A stretch of 58,144 nt of DNA, from assembly GCA_020073365.1 (NCBI GenBank), contig JAIQFL010000016.1, positions 1 through 58,144 on the forward strand, written 5' to 3'. The notes beneath the pieces are model-generated. The model searched no databases and was not told the origin of the DNA. It was given only the letters and a program-made list of their open reading frames with translations. The stretch comes from Terriglobia bacterium (lineage in GTDB: Bacteria; Acidobacteriota; Terriglobia; Bryobacterales; Bryobacteraceae). Position numbers and translations under genes: made by a program. Positions 34,994 to 43,901 of the stretch are shown here, in pieces (position 1 is the stretch's first letter; each line of letters starts with the position of its first letter).

Positions 34994-36343
34994 GTGAACA
35001 CCATCATCGAACCCTTCCGCATAAAGAGCGTGGAGCCGTTGCGCCACACCACGCCGGAAGAACGCCAGGGATACCTCGAGCAGGCCGGGTACAACCTTTT
35101 CCTCATCGAGGCACGCCACATCCTGATCGATCTCCTCACCGACTCCGGCACCAACGCCATGTCCACCGCGCAGTGGGCCGCCATCATGCGCGGCGACGAG
35201 TCCTACGCCGGCAGCGAAAGCTTCTTCCGTCTCAAGCGCGTCGCCGACGAGCTCACTGGCTTCCGCCATATGGTCCCCACGCACCAGGGCCGCGCCGCCG
35301 AGCGTATCCTCTTCACCGTGATGTGCAAGCCGGGCCAGGTAGTGCCTTCCAACACGCATTTCGATACCACCCGCGCCAACATCGAATTCACCGGCGCGCG
35401 CGCCGTCGATCTTCCCATCCCTGAAGCCGCCGACACCCAGGCTCACGTCGATTTCAAGGGCAATATGGATGTGGCTGCGCTCGAATCGCTGGTCGCCTCC
35501 GAAGGTGCCGCCCGGATCCCGCTCGTCATGCTGACCGTCACCAACAACTCCGGCGGTGGCCAGCCGGTGTCCATGGCCAATATCGAAGCCGTGAAGCGCG
35601 TCTGCGCGCAGCATGGCATCCCTTTCTACCTGGATGCCTGCCGCTTTGCCGAAAACGCCTGGTTCATCCGCGAGCGCGAGCCCGGATACGCGGACTGGAC
35701 TCCGAAACGGATTGCACAGAAAATGTTCTCGCTGGCCGATGGCTGCACCTTCTCCGCCAAGAAGGACGCCTTCGCCAACATCGGCGGATTCCTCTGCAGC
35801 AACGACGACCGCGTGGCCCAGCAGGAAACCAACCTGCTGATTCTGACCGAAGGCTTCCCCACATACGGCGGGCTCGCCGGACGCGATCTGGAAGCCATCG
35901 CCGTGGGCCTGGAAGAGATCCTCGAACCCGACTATCTGCGCTACCGCATCGTCTCCACCGGATACCTGGGCCGCCACATCGCCGACCGCGGCGTGCCCAT
36001 CGTCGAGCCCCCCGGCGGTCACGCCATCTACATCGATGCCGCGCGCATGCTGCCGCACATCCCGCCGCGCCAGTTTCCCGGCCAGGCGCTCGCCGTGGAG
36101 CTCTACCGTCATGCGGGCATCCGGTCCGTGGAGATCGGCTCCGTAATGTTCGGGGACGCCGCTCGGCACGAGCTGTTGCGGCTGGCCATCCCGCGGCGTG
36201 TGTATACCCAAAGCCACATCGATTACGTCGTGGAAGCCATCCTGGAAGTGAACGCCCGCAAGCAGCAGATCTGCGGCATGGAGATTGTCGAGGAGCCTCC
36301 GTTTCTGAGGCACTTCAGCGCCCGCTTCCGCCCGCACCCGTGA
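34994..36343 (+). CDS. Tryptophanase / tyrosine phenol-lyase family PLP enzyme
   Basis: This 449-residue beta-eliminating lyase splits tryptophan to indole (or tyrosine to phenol), pyruvate and ammonia. Family segments: 'LLTDSGTNAMSTAQWAAIMR', 'DESYAGSESFF', 'THQGRAAERILF', 'NTHFDTTRANIEF', 'FYLDACRFAENAWFI', and the PLP lysine region 'TFSAKKDAFANIGGFL'. The start is GTG 34994. Residues separating tryptophanase from tyrosine phenol-lyase could not be judged. It is monocistronic, with a repeat after the stop. Confidence 0.9.
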   Translation: MNTIIEPFRIKSVEPLRHTTPEERQGYLEQAGYNLFLIEARHILIDLLTDSGTNAMSTAQWAAIMRGDESYAGSESFFRLKRVADELTGFRHMVPTHQGRAAERILFTVMCKPGQVVPSNTHFDTTRANIEFTGARAVDLPIPEAADTQAHVDFKGNMDVAALESLVASEGAARIPLVMLTVTNNSGGGQPVSMANIEAVKRVCAQHGIPFYLDACRFAENAWFIREREPGYADWTPKRIAQKMFSLADGCTFSAKKDAFANIGGFLCSNDDRVAQQETNLLILTEGFPTYGGLAGRDLEAIAVGLEEILEPDYLRYRIVSTGYLGRHIADRGVPIVEPPGGHAIYIDAARMLPHIPPRQFPGQALAVELYRHAGIRSVEIGSVMFGDAARHELLRLAIPRRVYTQSHIDYVVEAILEVNARKQQICGMEIVEEPPFLRHFSARFRPHP

Positions 36344-36345
36344 TG

Positions 36346-36440
36346 AGTGGGGCAGTCGCTTTCGCCAGCCGACCCATTCTCTCACGGCTTTATCACGCTT
36401 CGGAATCGCTGGCGGAGCCGCGACCGTAAGGGAGTGTTCG
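36346..36440. repeat. Composite repeat: family B arm plus family C arm
   Basis: gtggggcagtcgctttcgcc at 36348 resembles the family B left arm. It is followed by ctctcacgg and then gagccgcgaccgtaagggag, which is the family C right arm found also at 27919-28003. It lies between the tryptophanase-like gene and the convergent small gene. Confidence 0.55.
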
Positions 36441-36467
36441 GTACGGTTATTTCCTGACGATCCTTCT

Positions 36468-36731
36468 CTAGGCCACGACAACACTTGTCTCATGCAAACT
36501 GCGTGCTCCAGCGCCCGTCCAGAGCGCCTGTCGTTTCAGCCATCCGATAGATAGGAGTTCCAGTGCGGAGAGCGAGTGATCCACGATTTCGGGCACTAGC
36601 TGACGTTGCCGAGGTGACAGGCGGGCACTTGTCCGAGCGCGATTCGCAAGTTCCAGGGCGACCGTCTTCTTCTCAAACGCGACCTGCAGCAAAGTGTCGA
36701 TCAGAACCTGATTGTCTATCGGAAGCGACAT
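36468..36731 (-). CDS. Small hypothetical protein divergent from the PatA/PatG-type protease
   Basis: ATG 36731 is preceded by ggaggggg at 4 bases, which fixes the start better than the longer open frame. The 87-residue product is helical and basic ('LLQVAFEKKTVALELANRAR', 'RQLVPEIVDHSLSALELLSI'). No family is recognised. It is divergent from the protease gene at 36864, so the 130 bases between could carry promoters for both. It could be a regulator or unrelated. Confidence 0.55.
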   Translation of the reverse strand: MSLPIDNQVLIDTLLQVAFEKKTVALELANRARTSARLSPRQRQLVPEIVDHSLSALELLSIGWLKRQALWTGAGARSLHETSVVVA

Positions 36732-36863
36732 TCCCCCTCCAGAACACCAGTGTCCCTGAGATCGGCGCGTGCATCTGCCACAACCGCTTTGATAATGTGG
36801 CGACCGCATCGTTTGTGATAAGCTGACTACTCCAACGTCTATTCGGGAGGTATCTGGCGCGCG

Positions 36864-38798
36864 ATGGTCGCATTGGGCAACGCTGAAGAAGCAAGTGTCT
36901 CATTGCCGTCACTGCTCCCGGACCTGGAACTTCTCTGGGCGGAAAGCTATGGCGATCCGAACATCCGCATTGCGATTCTCGACGGACCGGTGGATTTGCG
37001 CCACGCCTGTTTTGAGGGAGCGCGGCTCCGCGTACTGGAAACCGTGACGCCCGGGAGGCCCGGTGGCGGGGGAGCTACGCAGCACGGCACGCACATCGCG
37101 AGCCTCATTTTCGGACAACACGGCAGTCCGGTTCCTGGAATCGCCCCGGGCTGTACAGGCCTGATTCTGCCGGTATTCACCGATCGGCCGAATGGCTCCG
37201 TGGGTCCGTGCTCGCAGTTGGACCTGGCGCGGGCCGTCGAACAGGCGGTAATGGAGGGTGCTCAGATTGTGGTCGTCAGTTCGGGCCAACTCGCCGCCGG
37301 CGGCGAGCCGGAGGAGTACTTGGCGAAGGCTATCCGGCTATGCGCGGAAAGCGGAGTCTTGGTGATTGCCGCCGCTGGTAACGACGGCTGTGACTGCCTG
37401 CACGTTCCGGCTGCCGTTCGTCCGGTGCTTGCTGTGGGCGGGATGGACGCCGCTGGCCGCCCGCTCGAATCGAACAACTGGGGCGCTGCCTACCGGAGCC
37501 ATGGAGTCGTGGCTCCGGGATTCGAGATTCCAGGCGCCATGGCTGGAGGCGGAATAGTGCGCAAGAGCGGCAGCAGTCCAGCGACGGCGATTGTGGCCGG
37601 CATTGCTGCGGTTCTGCTCGCCATTCGGATGAAGATGGGGAGTCTTGCCGACCCGTATACAGTGCGTTCCGCTATTCTGAGCAACGCGCTACCGTGCGAC
37701 TTGCCGGAGGGGACCGCCTGCCGACAGTTGCTGGCGGGCGGCATTAACATTCCCGGCTCGCTGGCAGCGATTCGGGCGGAATCGCCCTTCGGCCTCTCCG
37801 CACTGGCGTCCGCCACGGATTGGGAATCTGAATCAACCAGACAAGGAGAACGACCTGTGCCGAATGATCAAATGCAAGCTGAATCCGGGCCTCCCACAGC
37901 CAGTCTGGATTCCGCCCACCTGCCTGTAGCAGCGGACGCCCTGTCCACTGGAGTCAACCCTTCGGAATGCAGCTGCAAAGGCGGGGCATCGGAAGGCCCG
38001 CCCAACCGATCCCTGGTGTACGCGCTTGGCGTGGTGGGCTATGACTTCGGATCGGAAGCGCGGCGCGATTCGTTCGTCCAGCAAGGCGTTTCCAATCCGG
38101 CCAACCCCGCCGAAATGCTGGCGCACCTGTCGGCCAACCCGTACGCGGCCACGGGCGTGAAATGGACGCTGATGCAGCAGAGCACGCCGATCTACTCCGT
38201 TGTGCCCTCCGGCCCCTTCGCCGGGCAAGGCTATGAGACGCTGCGCGCCTTTCTCGACGCCCAGATACGCGGTGAAGCGGAACAGGTCTCGGTCCCCGGC
38301 CACATCATGGGAAGCACGAAGTTGATGAACGGGCAGACGGTTCCGGTGCTGATTCCGGAGTTGCGCGGGATGTATAGCTGGAGCACAGCCGCGCTGGTCG
38401 CGGCCGTGGCTGGGCCGGTGCCGGAAGAGGACGCGGATAAGGCGGCGTATCAACAGAAAGCCGGCGAAATCGGGAATTTCCTGACTCGGATTTATCACGA
38501 GCTGCGCAACCTGGGAGTCACCCCGCAGGACCGGGCGGTTAATTCCGCCGCAACCAATGCCTTGCAGGTGTCGCGCGTTTACCAGGCGGCGCTGCAAGCC
38601 GGTTTGAAGCTGGATTCGATTCAGGTGGAGCGCAGCCCCCTGTGCCGGCCGAACTCGGATTGCTGGGACGTGAAGATGGGCTTCTTCAATCCTTCGAAGC
38701 GATTGGAGCAGGCGCGGCATGTGTACCGGTTCACCGTGGATGTCAGCGACACGATCCCGGTCACCGTGGGGCAGATCAGGGATTGGGACATTTACTAG
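36864..38798 (+). CDS. Subtilisin-like PatA/PatG-family peptide maturation protease
   Basis: This 644-residue protein joins two domains. Residues about 20-300 are an S8 subtilase: Asp40 in 'RIAILDGPVD', His74 in 'TQHGTHIASL', oxyanion Asn173 in 'AAGNDG', and Ser238 in 'SGSSPATAIVAG'. No signal peptide is present, so it is cytoplasmic. A linker with a CSC motif (about 373) leads to residues 384-644, which match the PatG-type C-terminal domain ('VYALGVVGYDFGSEARRDSF', 'LIPELRGMYSWSTAALVAAV'). In cyanobactin clusters such proteases cut leader peptides and macrocyclise the core. The next gene encodes a cysteine-rich peptide-like protein, a likely substrate. The 3-base-spaced triad and both domains are intact. 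Confidence 0.88.
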   Translation: MVALGNAEEASVSLPSLLPDLELLWAESYGDPNIRIAILDGPVDLRHACFEGARLRVLETVTPGRPGGGGATQHGTHIASLIFGQHGSPVPGIAPGCTGLILPVFTDRPNGSVGPCSQLDLARAVEQAVMEGAQIVVVSSGQLAAGGEPEEYLAKAIRLCAESGVLVIAAAGNDGCDCLHVPAAVRPVLAVGGMDAAGRPLESNNWGAAYRSHGVVAPGFEIPGAMAGGGIVRKSGSSPATAIVAGIAAVLLAIRMKMGSLADPYTVRSAILSNALPCDLPEGTACRQLLAGGINIPGSLAAIRAESPFGLSALASATDWESESTRQGERPVPNDQMQAESGPPTASLDSAHLPVAADALSTGVNPSECSCKGGASEGPPNRSLVYALGVVGYDFGSEARRDSFVQQGVSNPANPAEMLAHLSANPYAATGVKWTLMQQSTPIYSVVPSGPFAGQGYETLRAFLDAQIRGEAEQVSVPGHIMGSTKLMNGQTVPVLIPELRGMYSWSTAALVAAVAGPVPEEDADKAAYQQKAGEIGNFLTRIYHELRNLGVTPQDRAVNSAATNALQVSRVYQAALQAGLKLDSIQVERSPLCRPNSDCWDVKMGFFNPSKRLEQARHVYRFTVDVSDTIPVTVGQIRDWDIY

Positions 38799-38871
38799 GA
38801 CGCAGCGAAGAATTCAACGAAAGAATTCAACGCAACTGGGCTGGCTTAGAATCAAAGGAAGAGGAGACGAG

Positions 38872-39240
38872 ATGAGACTACCTATTCAAGCGGAACCGGT
38901 CATTCGCGACCGGTTCCTTGCTCAATGGCATGAGACGGCGGGGGTAACCCCACAACATCGAGCGATAGGGGGCGGTATGTTCTGCGGCATCTGCAAGGAC
39001 CACGTGCAACAGTTCATGGGTGGTATGGCGACATTAGGGTGCACGGGAGTGGAAACTGCATTCGACTTCGCCTGCAACGCGTCCATGGACTGGATCCCGT
39101 TCCTCGGGGAAGGCCCGGCGGAAGGTGCGTGTATGCTGGGCGGCATCGCCATCGGTACCCTCTGCGACAAGTACGGAGCTTCCTGGCTGGCGACCGCCCC
39201 GGGAGTTTCGGCGATCTGCTCGGCCATGGGTCTCTGCTGA
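38872..39240 (+). CDS. Halocin C8-like cysteine-rich bacteriocin precursor (putative)
   Basis: The start is ATG 38872, right after ggaagaggagacg. The 122-residue product splits into a polar leader (residues 1-32, ending 'QHRAIGGG') and a Gly/Ala/Cys-rich hydrophobic core. Eight cysteines are at 38, 41, 57, 68, 87, 98, 116 and 122, in a pattern CxxC...GC...C...C...C...C...GLC. Halocin C8 and its bacterial homologues show the same CxxC opening, internal hydrophobic Cys-spaced helices and a terminal 'GLC' (here 'ICSAMGLC'). The leader-core boundary near GGG is a natural cleavage site. It follows the PatA/PatG-type protease by 73 bases, so it is probably its substrate. Antimicrobial activity is inferred. 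Confidence 0.72.
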   Translation: MRLPIQAEPVIRDRFLAQWHETAGVTPQHRAIGGGMFCGICKDHVQQFMGGMATLGCTGVETAFDFACNASMDWIPFLGEGPAEGACMLGGIAIGTLCDKYGASWLATAPGVSAICSAMGLC

Positions 39241-39285
39241 TCGGGAATGGCTGGCCGTGGCGGCCGTCCGGAAATACCCTAGAGT

Positions 39286-40179
39286 ATGGCGCCCATCATC
39301 CCGAGCGCTGATTCATGCGGGGGCAAAGTTCGCGCCAAGGAACCCGCTACGAGGCGGGCTCGCGCCCTCATCGGCTGGATGGCTCCGGCGGAGGCCAGGC
39401 TCGCTCTGGCCGGCCGGAAACTGGAACTGAAGGACCGCCCCGAGTACGCCGAACGCGTCCAGAACGCGCGGGCAGCCGCCGCTTTGCGCAAACACCCCGG
39501 CTCCAATCCGATCTCCGAGGCCCCTCCGCTGTTGAAGGGCCACATCAGAGCAATGGACGAGCACCCTGCGATCGCACAGAGCTTTCAGCAAGGCTGGCAA
39601 GTGAAGCTGGTTGACCTGAACAACGTGTGCCCGTTGCAGTCCTACCTCATGCTGAACCACCCGGTTTTTGATCGCACCGCGAGCGTCCATAACGACCCTC
39701 TTTCCCTCGCGGAATTGACGACGCCGGTTTCCGGCGACACGCAGATTCCGTTTCAGTTCGATGCCCAGAAGCGCGCCTGGATTCTCAACTCGACCGACTT
39801 CAATTTGCGGATCATGGCGGAACAGCAGGCGCGGCTGGCGCCGGGCATTGGAACTTTTGGCTTCGTCGTGGGCACGGCCCCGCCGCTGTTGAAGATCGCT
39901 CTGCACCAGGGCCGCTACCTGATCGTAGACGGGACCCACCGGGCCTACGGACTTTTGCGCCGTGGTCTTTGCACCGTGCCGTGCCTTTTCCGCGCCGCGC
40001 CAGCATGGCCGGGCGTGGAGTCGCCGACCAGCCTCCCGGTCGCGGCTTTGTTGGGGGAAAACCCTCCCTTGCTCAGCGATTTTCTGTCCGACGAAACCTC
40101 TGCGGAGATCCGAGTCCCGGTCACCAGAAGAGTGCTGGTCATTCAGGCCACTGAATTCACAATGGTCGAACCCGAGTGA
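39286..40179 (+). CDS. ParB/sulfiredoxin-fold-like protein of unknown function in the peptide cluster
   Basis: The 297-residue product has a C-terminal segment 'GRYLIVDGTHRAYGLLRRGL' followed by 'CTVPCLF', reminiscent of the ParB/Srx nuclease-like fold (a substrate-binding loop with 'DGtHRayal'). The N-terminal half is basic and helical ('RARALIGWMAPAEARLALAG', 'RPEYAERVQNARAAAALRKH'), and the middle holds 'VKLVDLNNVCPLQSYLMLNH'. It is third in the same-strand set, 45 bases after the precursor, and could modify the precursor or give immunity. Nothing in the sequence decides. Confidence 0.65.
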   Translation: MAPIIPSADSCGGKVRAKEPATRRARALIGWMAPAEARLALAGRKLELKDRPEYAERVQNARAAAALRKHPGSNPISEAPPLLKGHIRAMDEHPAIAQSFQQGWQVKLVDLNNVCPLQSYLMLNHPVFDRTASVHNDPLSLAELTTPVSGDTQIPFQFDAQKRAWILNSTDFNLRIMAEQQARLAPGIGTFGFVVGTAPPLLKIALHQGRYLIVDGTHRAYGLLRRGLCTVPCLFRAAPAWPGVESPTSLPVAALLGENPPLLSDFLSDETSAEIRVPVTRRVLVIQATEFTMVEPE

Positions 40180-40368
40180 GCGCAGACGCTACGCAGGAGC
40201 GCGCGCTACGGTTCCCTTGCGAACTTGTAGATGTAGCCGTAGCGTCCCAGATTGCGTACCCACGTGGAATACGTCGCCACGCTGCACCTATAAAGCCTCG
40301 CGGCCAGCGGCGGGGGCATCCAGCCAGGCGCGGTCTTCGGCCGATAGCGGGGCGTTCATATCGCACTG
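40180..40368. other. Spacer with remnants of short minus-strand frames
   Basis: On the minus strand a 23-residue frame (ATG 40359, stop 40288: 'MNAPLSAEDRAWLDAPAAGR') follows the antitoxin-like gene directly but ends early. A third frame further on reads 'RNLGRYGYIYKFAREP' and stops. These could be pieces of a lost toxin partner. Confidence 0.35.
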
Positions 40369-40536
40369 TTATATCAGTTCGGAAGGGCTGTACCGGCCCT
40401 TGCCGGGGCGGACCTGGCCTGCTAAAGGCTCCACTGATGCGAGCTTTTGGAGCCATGCCTCGAGGGTGAGGCCTTGCGCCGCCGCCTTCGCCTTCAGTGC
40501 CGCCGCCTGGTCATCGGGAAGTTCTATCACGAGCAT
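40369..40536 (-). CDS. Small antitoxin-like protein
   Basis: A 55-residue frame (ATG 40536) reads 'MLVIELPDDQAAALKAKAAA', then 'GLTLEAWLQKLA', ending 'GKGRYSPSELI'. This matches the style of ribbon-helix-helix/VapB-like antitoxins: a short beta strand then two helices. No intact toxin gene follows, only broken frames at 40180-40368, so it may be an orphan. Confidence 0.6.
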   Translation of the reverse strand: MLVIELPDDQAAALKAKAAAQGLTLEAWLQKLASVEPLAGQVRPGKGRYSPSELI

Positions 40537-40660
40537 GGCTGGTTCCTTGCGCTATCTCTTCTCAGCGTAAACCATATGGGTGCGTCTGTCACGAATTTCA
40601 AGCTGGAATCACGGTCGAGCTTGCTAAGGCCTTGCGACCAACAGACCCTCCCCCGCCCGC

Positions 40661-40666
40661 TATAAT
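40661..40666 (+). promoter_or_regulatory. Candidate -10 box (TATAAT) for the FmdE-like gene
   Basis: A perfect TATAAT lies 25 bases before the ATG at 40692. The best -35-like site, ttgcga at 40632, is spaced too widely (23 bases), so this rests on the -10 alone. Confidence 0.4.
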
Positions 40667-40691
40667 TGGGGCGGAGTCCAGGCCCTTTGAC

Positions 40692-41279
40692 ATGCCCCTG
40701 AAATCGCTCCCCGAATACGAGTCCCTGGCCGAACAGGCGCACGGTCACATGTGCGCGGGCCAGGTCCTGGGCCTCCGCATGGCTCTCTACGGCGTAACAC
40801 TCCTCGGTCTCGAAGACCCCGCTGGCGCCGACCGCAAGCGCCTGGTCACTTTCGTCGAAATCGATCGCTGTGCCACCGATGCTATCCCCATCGTCACCGG
40901 CTGCCGTCTCGGCAAGCGCGCCCTCAAGTTCCGCGATTTCGGCAAAGTCGCGGCCACCTTCTGCGATCTCCGCGACTCGCGCGCCGTCCGCGTCGTGGCC
41001 CGCGAAAGCGCTAAGCAGCGCGCCCGCGAAATGTATCCCGCCATCCAAAACAAAAATCAACAGCAGATGCGTGCCTACCGGGAGATGCCGGATGAACAAC
41101 TCTTCGATATCCAGTGGGTGCGGGTTGCGATTGGCCCGGAGGACCTCCCCGGCTACAAGGCTCCGCGCGTAGTCTGCTCGGAGTGCGGCGAGGGCATCAA
41201 CTTCAAGCGCGAAGTGGTTCGCGACGGCCGCACCCTCTGCCGCGCCTGTGCCGGCGAGCGCTACTACGACCCGCTCTGA
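40692..41279 (+). CDS. FmdE-family protein (formylmethanofuran dehydrogenase subunit E-like)
   Basis: The 195-residue product has the FmdE N-terminal domain: '[18 protein letters not shown]', '[18 protein letters not shown]', and a C-terminal zinc ribbon '[18 protein letters not shown]' then 'CRAC'. FmdE-like proteins are associated with molybdenum/tungsten enzymes, though their role outside methanogens is unclear. ATG 40692 is the first start in the conserved region. It overlaps thiE by 1 base (TGATG), so the two are cotranscribed. Confidence 0.88.
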   Translation: MPLKSLPEYESLAEQAHGHMCAGQVLGLRMALYGVTLLGLEDPAGADRKRLVTFVEIDRCATDAIPIVTGCRLGKRALKFRDFGKVAATFCDLRDSRAVRVVARESAKQRAREMYPAIQNKNQQQMRAYREMPDEQLFDIQWVRVAIGPEDLPGYKAPRVVCSECGEGINFKREVVRDGRTLCRACAGERYYDPL

Positions 41280-41842
41280 TGCTGCGCTACTATATCACCG
41301 ACCGCCATGCAGCCGGCGGTGCCGAGGCCCTGTTGGGATCGATCGACCGCGCCCTTCGCGAAGGCGTGGAACGCATCCAGATCCGCGAAAAAGACCTTTC
41401 TGCCCGCGAACTGTGCGAACTTGTGCGCCGGGTGCTGGCGCTTCCCAACCCCCACGCTGCACGGATTCTAGTGAACTCCCGGGTAGATGTCGCTTTGGCC
41501 TGCGGCGCCCATGGCGTGCATTTACCGGCAAATTCCATCGCGCCGAAGATTCTGCGCGCCATCACGCCGCCCGGCTTCCTGATCGGTGTGTCCACGCATT
41601 CCCTGGCCGAACTGTGCACGGCGGAAAGCGAGGGTGCCGACTTTGCAGTCTTCGGCCCGATTTTCTATACGCCGTCGAAATCCGTCTATGGGCCGCCGCT
41701 CGGCCTCGATCGGCTGCGCGAAGCTGTGAGCGGTGTTACCATCCCGGTCATCGCATTGGGCGGTATCACACCTGACAACGCCGCCGAATGTGAGGCCGCC
41801 GGCGCTGCTGGGATCGCCGGCATCTCTATGTTTCAATCCTGA
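41279..41842 (+). CDS. thiE: Thiamine-phosphate synthase-like protein (ThiE/TenI)
   Basis: This TIM barrel should join the thiazole and pyrimidine phosphates to make thiamine phosphate. Visible motifs: '[11 protein letters not shown]', '[20 protein letters not shown]', '[19 protein letters not shown]', '[19 protein letters not shown]' and '[20 protein letters not shown]'. The 187-residue length is at the short end for ThiE (about 210) and also fits TenI, the thiazole tautomerase. It is coupled to the FmdE-like gene. Confidence 0.85.
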   Translation: MLRYYITDRHAAGGAEALLGSIDRALREGVERIQIREKDLSARELCELVRRVLALPNPHAARILVNSRVDVALACGAHGVHLPANSIAPKILRAITPPGFLIGVSTHSLAELCTAESEGADFAVFGPIFYTPSKSVYGPPLGLDRLREAVSGVTIPVIALGGITPDNAAECEAAGAAGIAGISMFQS

Positions 41843-41861
41843 CGGCGACTTCTTGGCCAAT

Positions 41862-43841
41862 CTACTCCGCCGGCGCCTTCAACGCTTTCACCCGGTCGCG
41901 CAACTGCGCCGCCTTCTCAAACTCGAACTTCCGCGCGGCCTCCCGCATTCTCTCTTCCAACTCGCCGATGAAGCGCATCCGCTGATCGGGCGTCAGGGCC
42001 TCCACCTCCTCGTCCGCTTCGAGCGGAACCGTGACGTAATCGCCTTCCGCTATCGCTACCAGGCTCATGTCGATCGGCCTCACGATGGATTGCGGCACAA
42101 TCCCGTTCCGCTCGTTGTAATCCACCTGTGTCTGCCGGCGCCTTGAGGTCTCCTCGAGAGCCTTGCGCATGCTGTCCGTCATCACGTCCGCGTAGAGGAT
42201 CGCGTGTCCCTCTACGTGCCGCGCCGCGCGCCCCATGGTTTGAATCAGCGATCCCGACGACCGCAGGAAGCCCTCCTTGTCCGCGTCCAGTATCGCTACC
42301 AGCGACACCTCCGGCAAGTCCAGGCCTTCCCGCAGCAGGTTGATTCCCACCAGCACGTCGAACTCCCCGCGCCGTAGATCGCGCAGAATCTTGATGCGGT
42401 CGAAGGTGGTCACTTCGGAATGCAGATACCGGCAGCGTACGCCGACCTCGGAATAGTACTCCGCCAGATCTTCCGACATGCGCTTCGTCAGAGTGGTCAC
42501 CAGCACCCGCTGATTCGCCTCCGCGCGCTTACGGATCTCGCCCAGCAGATCGTCCACCTGCCCCTTCACCGGCCGGATCTCCACGCTGGGATCCACCAAC
42601 CCCGTGGGCCGGATGATCTGCTCCACCACCACTCCCGCCGATTTTGTCAGCTCGTACGGCCCCGGAGTCGCCGAAACGTAGATCACCTGATTCACGCGAT
42701 GCTCGAACTCCTCGAACGTCAGTGGCCGGTTGTCCAGCGCGCTCGGCATGCGGAAGCCGTGCGCCACCAGCACTTCCTTGCGCGAGCGGTCGCCGTGATA
42801 CATGCCGTGCAACTGCGGAACCGTCTGGTGGCTTTCATCGAGGAACATCAAGGCGTCGTGCGGCAGGTAATCCAGCAGCGTGGGCGGCGCCTCGCCCGGC
42901 AGCCTCCCGGAGAAATGCCGCGAATAGTTCTCGATTCCGTGGCAGTATCCGATCTCCTTGATCATCTCCAGGTCGAACATGGTGCGCTGGTAGAGGCGCT
43001 GCGCCTCGATCAGCTTGCCTTGCTTCTCCAGTTCTTTGTGCCACCAGTCCAGCTCCACCCGGATGCTGTCCATGGCGTTGAGCTTGGATTCCTCGGACAT
43101 CACGTAGTGCGTCTTCGGATAGATGGGCAGCCGCGTGTATGTCTGCTTCACCTGCCCCAGCAGCGGATCGATCTGCGCCAGGCTCTCCACCTCGTCGCCC
43201 CACAGCTCGATGCGGTACGCATAATCGTCGTAAGTCGGATAGATCTCGATCGTGTCGCCGCGTACGCGAAACGTACCGCGCCGGAAATCGCCGTCGTTGC
43301 GGTCGTACAGGATCTCCACCAGCCTGGTTACGATCTGGTTGCGCGAAATCTTCTGCCCCTTCTCCAGCATAAGCAGCATGCCGTAGTAGGCTTCGGGCGA
43401 CCCCAGCCCGTAAATGCAGCTCACGCTGGCCACGATCACGCAATCGCGCCGCTCGAACAAACTCTTGGTCGCCGCCAGCCGCAACTTGTCCAGCTCATCG
43501 TTGATGGTGGCCTCTTTCTCGATATAAACGTCGCTCGAGGGAATGTAAGCTTCCGGCTGGTAGTAATCGTAGTAACTGACGAAGTACTCCACCGCGTTGT
43601 CCGGGAAGAACGATTTGAACTCGTGGTAGAGTTGCGCCGCGAGTGTCTTGTTGTGGGCCAGGATGAGCGCCGGGCGGCCTATGGCCTCGATCACCTTGGC
43701 CATGGTGAACGTCTTCCCCGACCCCGTCACGCCCAGCAGGACCTGGTGCTGCTCCCCTTCCCGGACTCCTCGCGTTAACTCTGCGATCGCGCTTTCCTGA
43801 TCGCCCCGCGGGCGGTAGTTGACCGCCAACCGAAACCCCAT
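41862..43841 (-). CDS. uvrB: UvrABC system protein B
   Basis: UvrB verifies DNA damage in nucleotide excision repair, receiving DNA from UvrA and recruiting UvrC. Motifs: Walker A '[15 protein letters not shown]', beta-hairpin '[15 protein letters not shown]', DEAD-like '[11 protein letters not shown]', motif VI region '[12 protein letters not shown]', and the C-terminal UVR domain ('[20 protein letters not shown]'). ATG 43841 is preferred (agga upstream; standard N terminus '[15 protein letters not shown]'); ATG 43871 would add ten residues. Full length. Confidence 0.96.
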   Translation of the reverse strand: MGFRLAVNYRPRGDQESAIAELTRGVREGEQHQVLLGVTGSGKTFTMAKVIEAIGRPALILAHNKTLAAQLYHEFKSFFPDNAVEYFVSYYDYYQPEAYIPSSDVYIEKEATINDELDKLRLAATKSLFERRDCVIVASVSCIYGLGSPEAYYGMLLMLEKGQKISRNQIVTRLVEILYDRNDGDFRRGTFRVRGDTIEIYPTYDDYAYRIELWGDEVESLAQIDPLLGQVKQTYTRLPIYPKTHYVMSEESKLNAMDSIRVELDWWHKELEKQGKLIEAQRLYQRTMFDLEMIKEIGYCHGIENYSRHFSGRLPGEAPPTLLDYLPHDALMFLDESHQTVPQLHGMYHGDRSRKEVLVAHGFRMPSALDNRPLTFEEFEHRVNQVIYVSATPGPYELTKSAGVVVEQIIRPTGLVDPSVEIRPVKGQVDDLLGEIRKRAEANQRVLVTTLTKRMSEDLAEYYSEVGVRCRYLHSEVTTFDRIKILRDLRRGEFDVLVGINLLREGLDLPEVSLVAILDADKEGFLRSSGSLIQTMGRAARHVEGHAILYADVMTDSMRKALEETSRRRQTQVDYNERNGIVPQSIVRPIDMSLVAIAEGDYVTVPLEADEEVEALTPDQRMRFIGELEERMREAARKFEFEKAAQLRDRVKALKAPAE

Positions 43842-43901
43842 GGTTCCTAGATTGGCATAGGTGCCTGGCATGAAACAACACGGCGGTTCCCGCGCGGCGG
43901 T

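Noticed and set aside
42420..43778. Plus-strand long frame opposite uvrB; similar ones opposite clpB (49498-50715) and the GH63-like gene (53985-55262)
   Set aside because: uvrB, clpB and the glycosidase are unmistakable on the other strand; the shadows have no motif or ribosome binding site.
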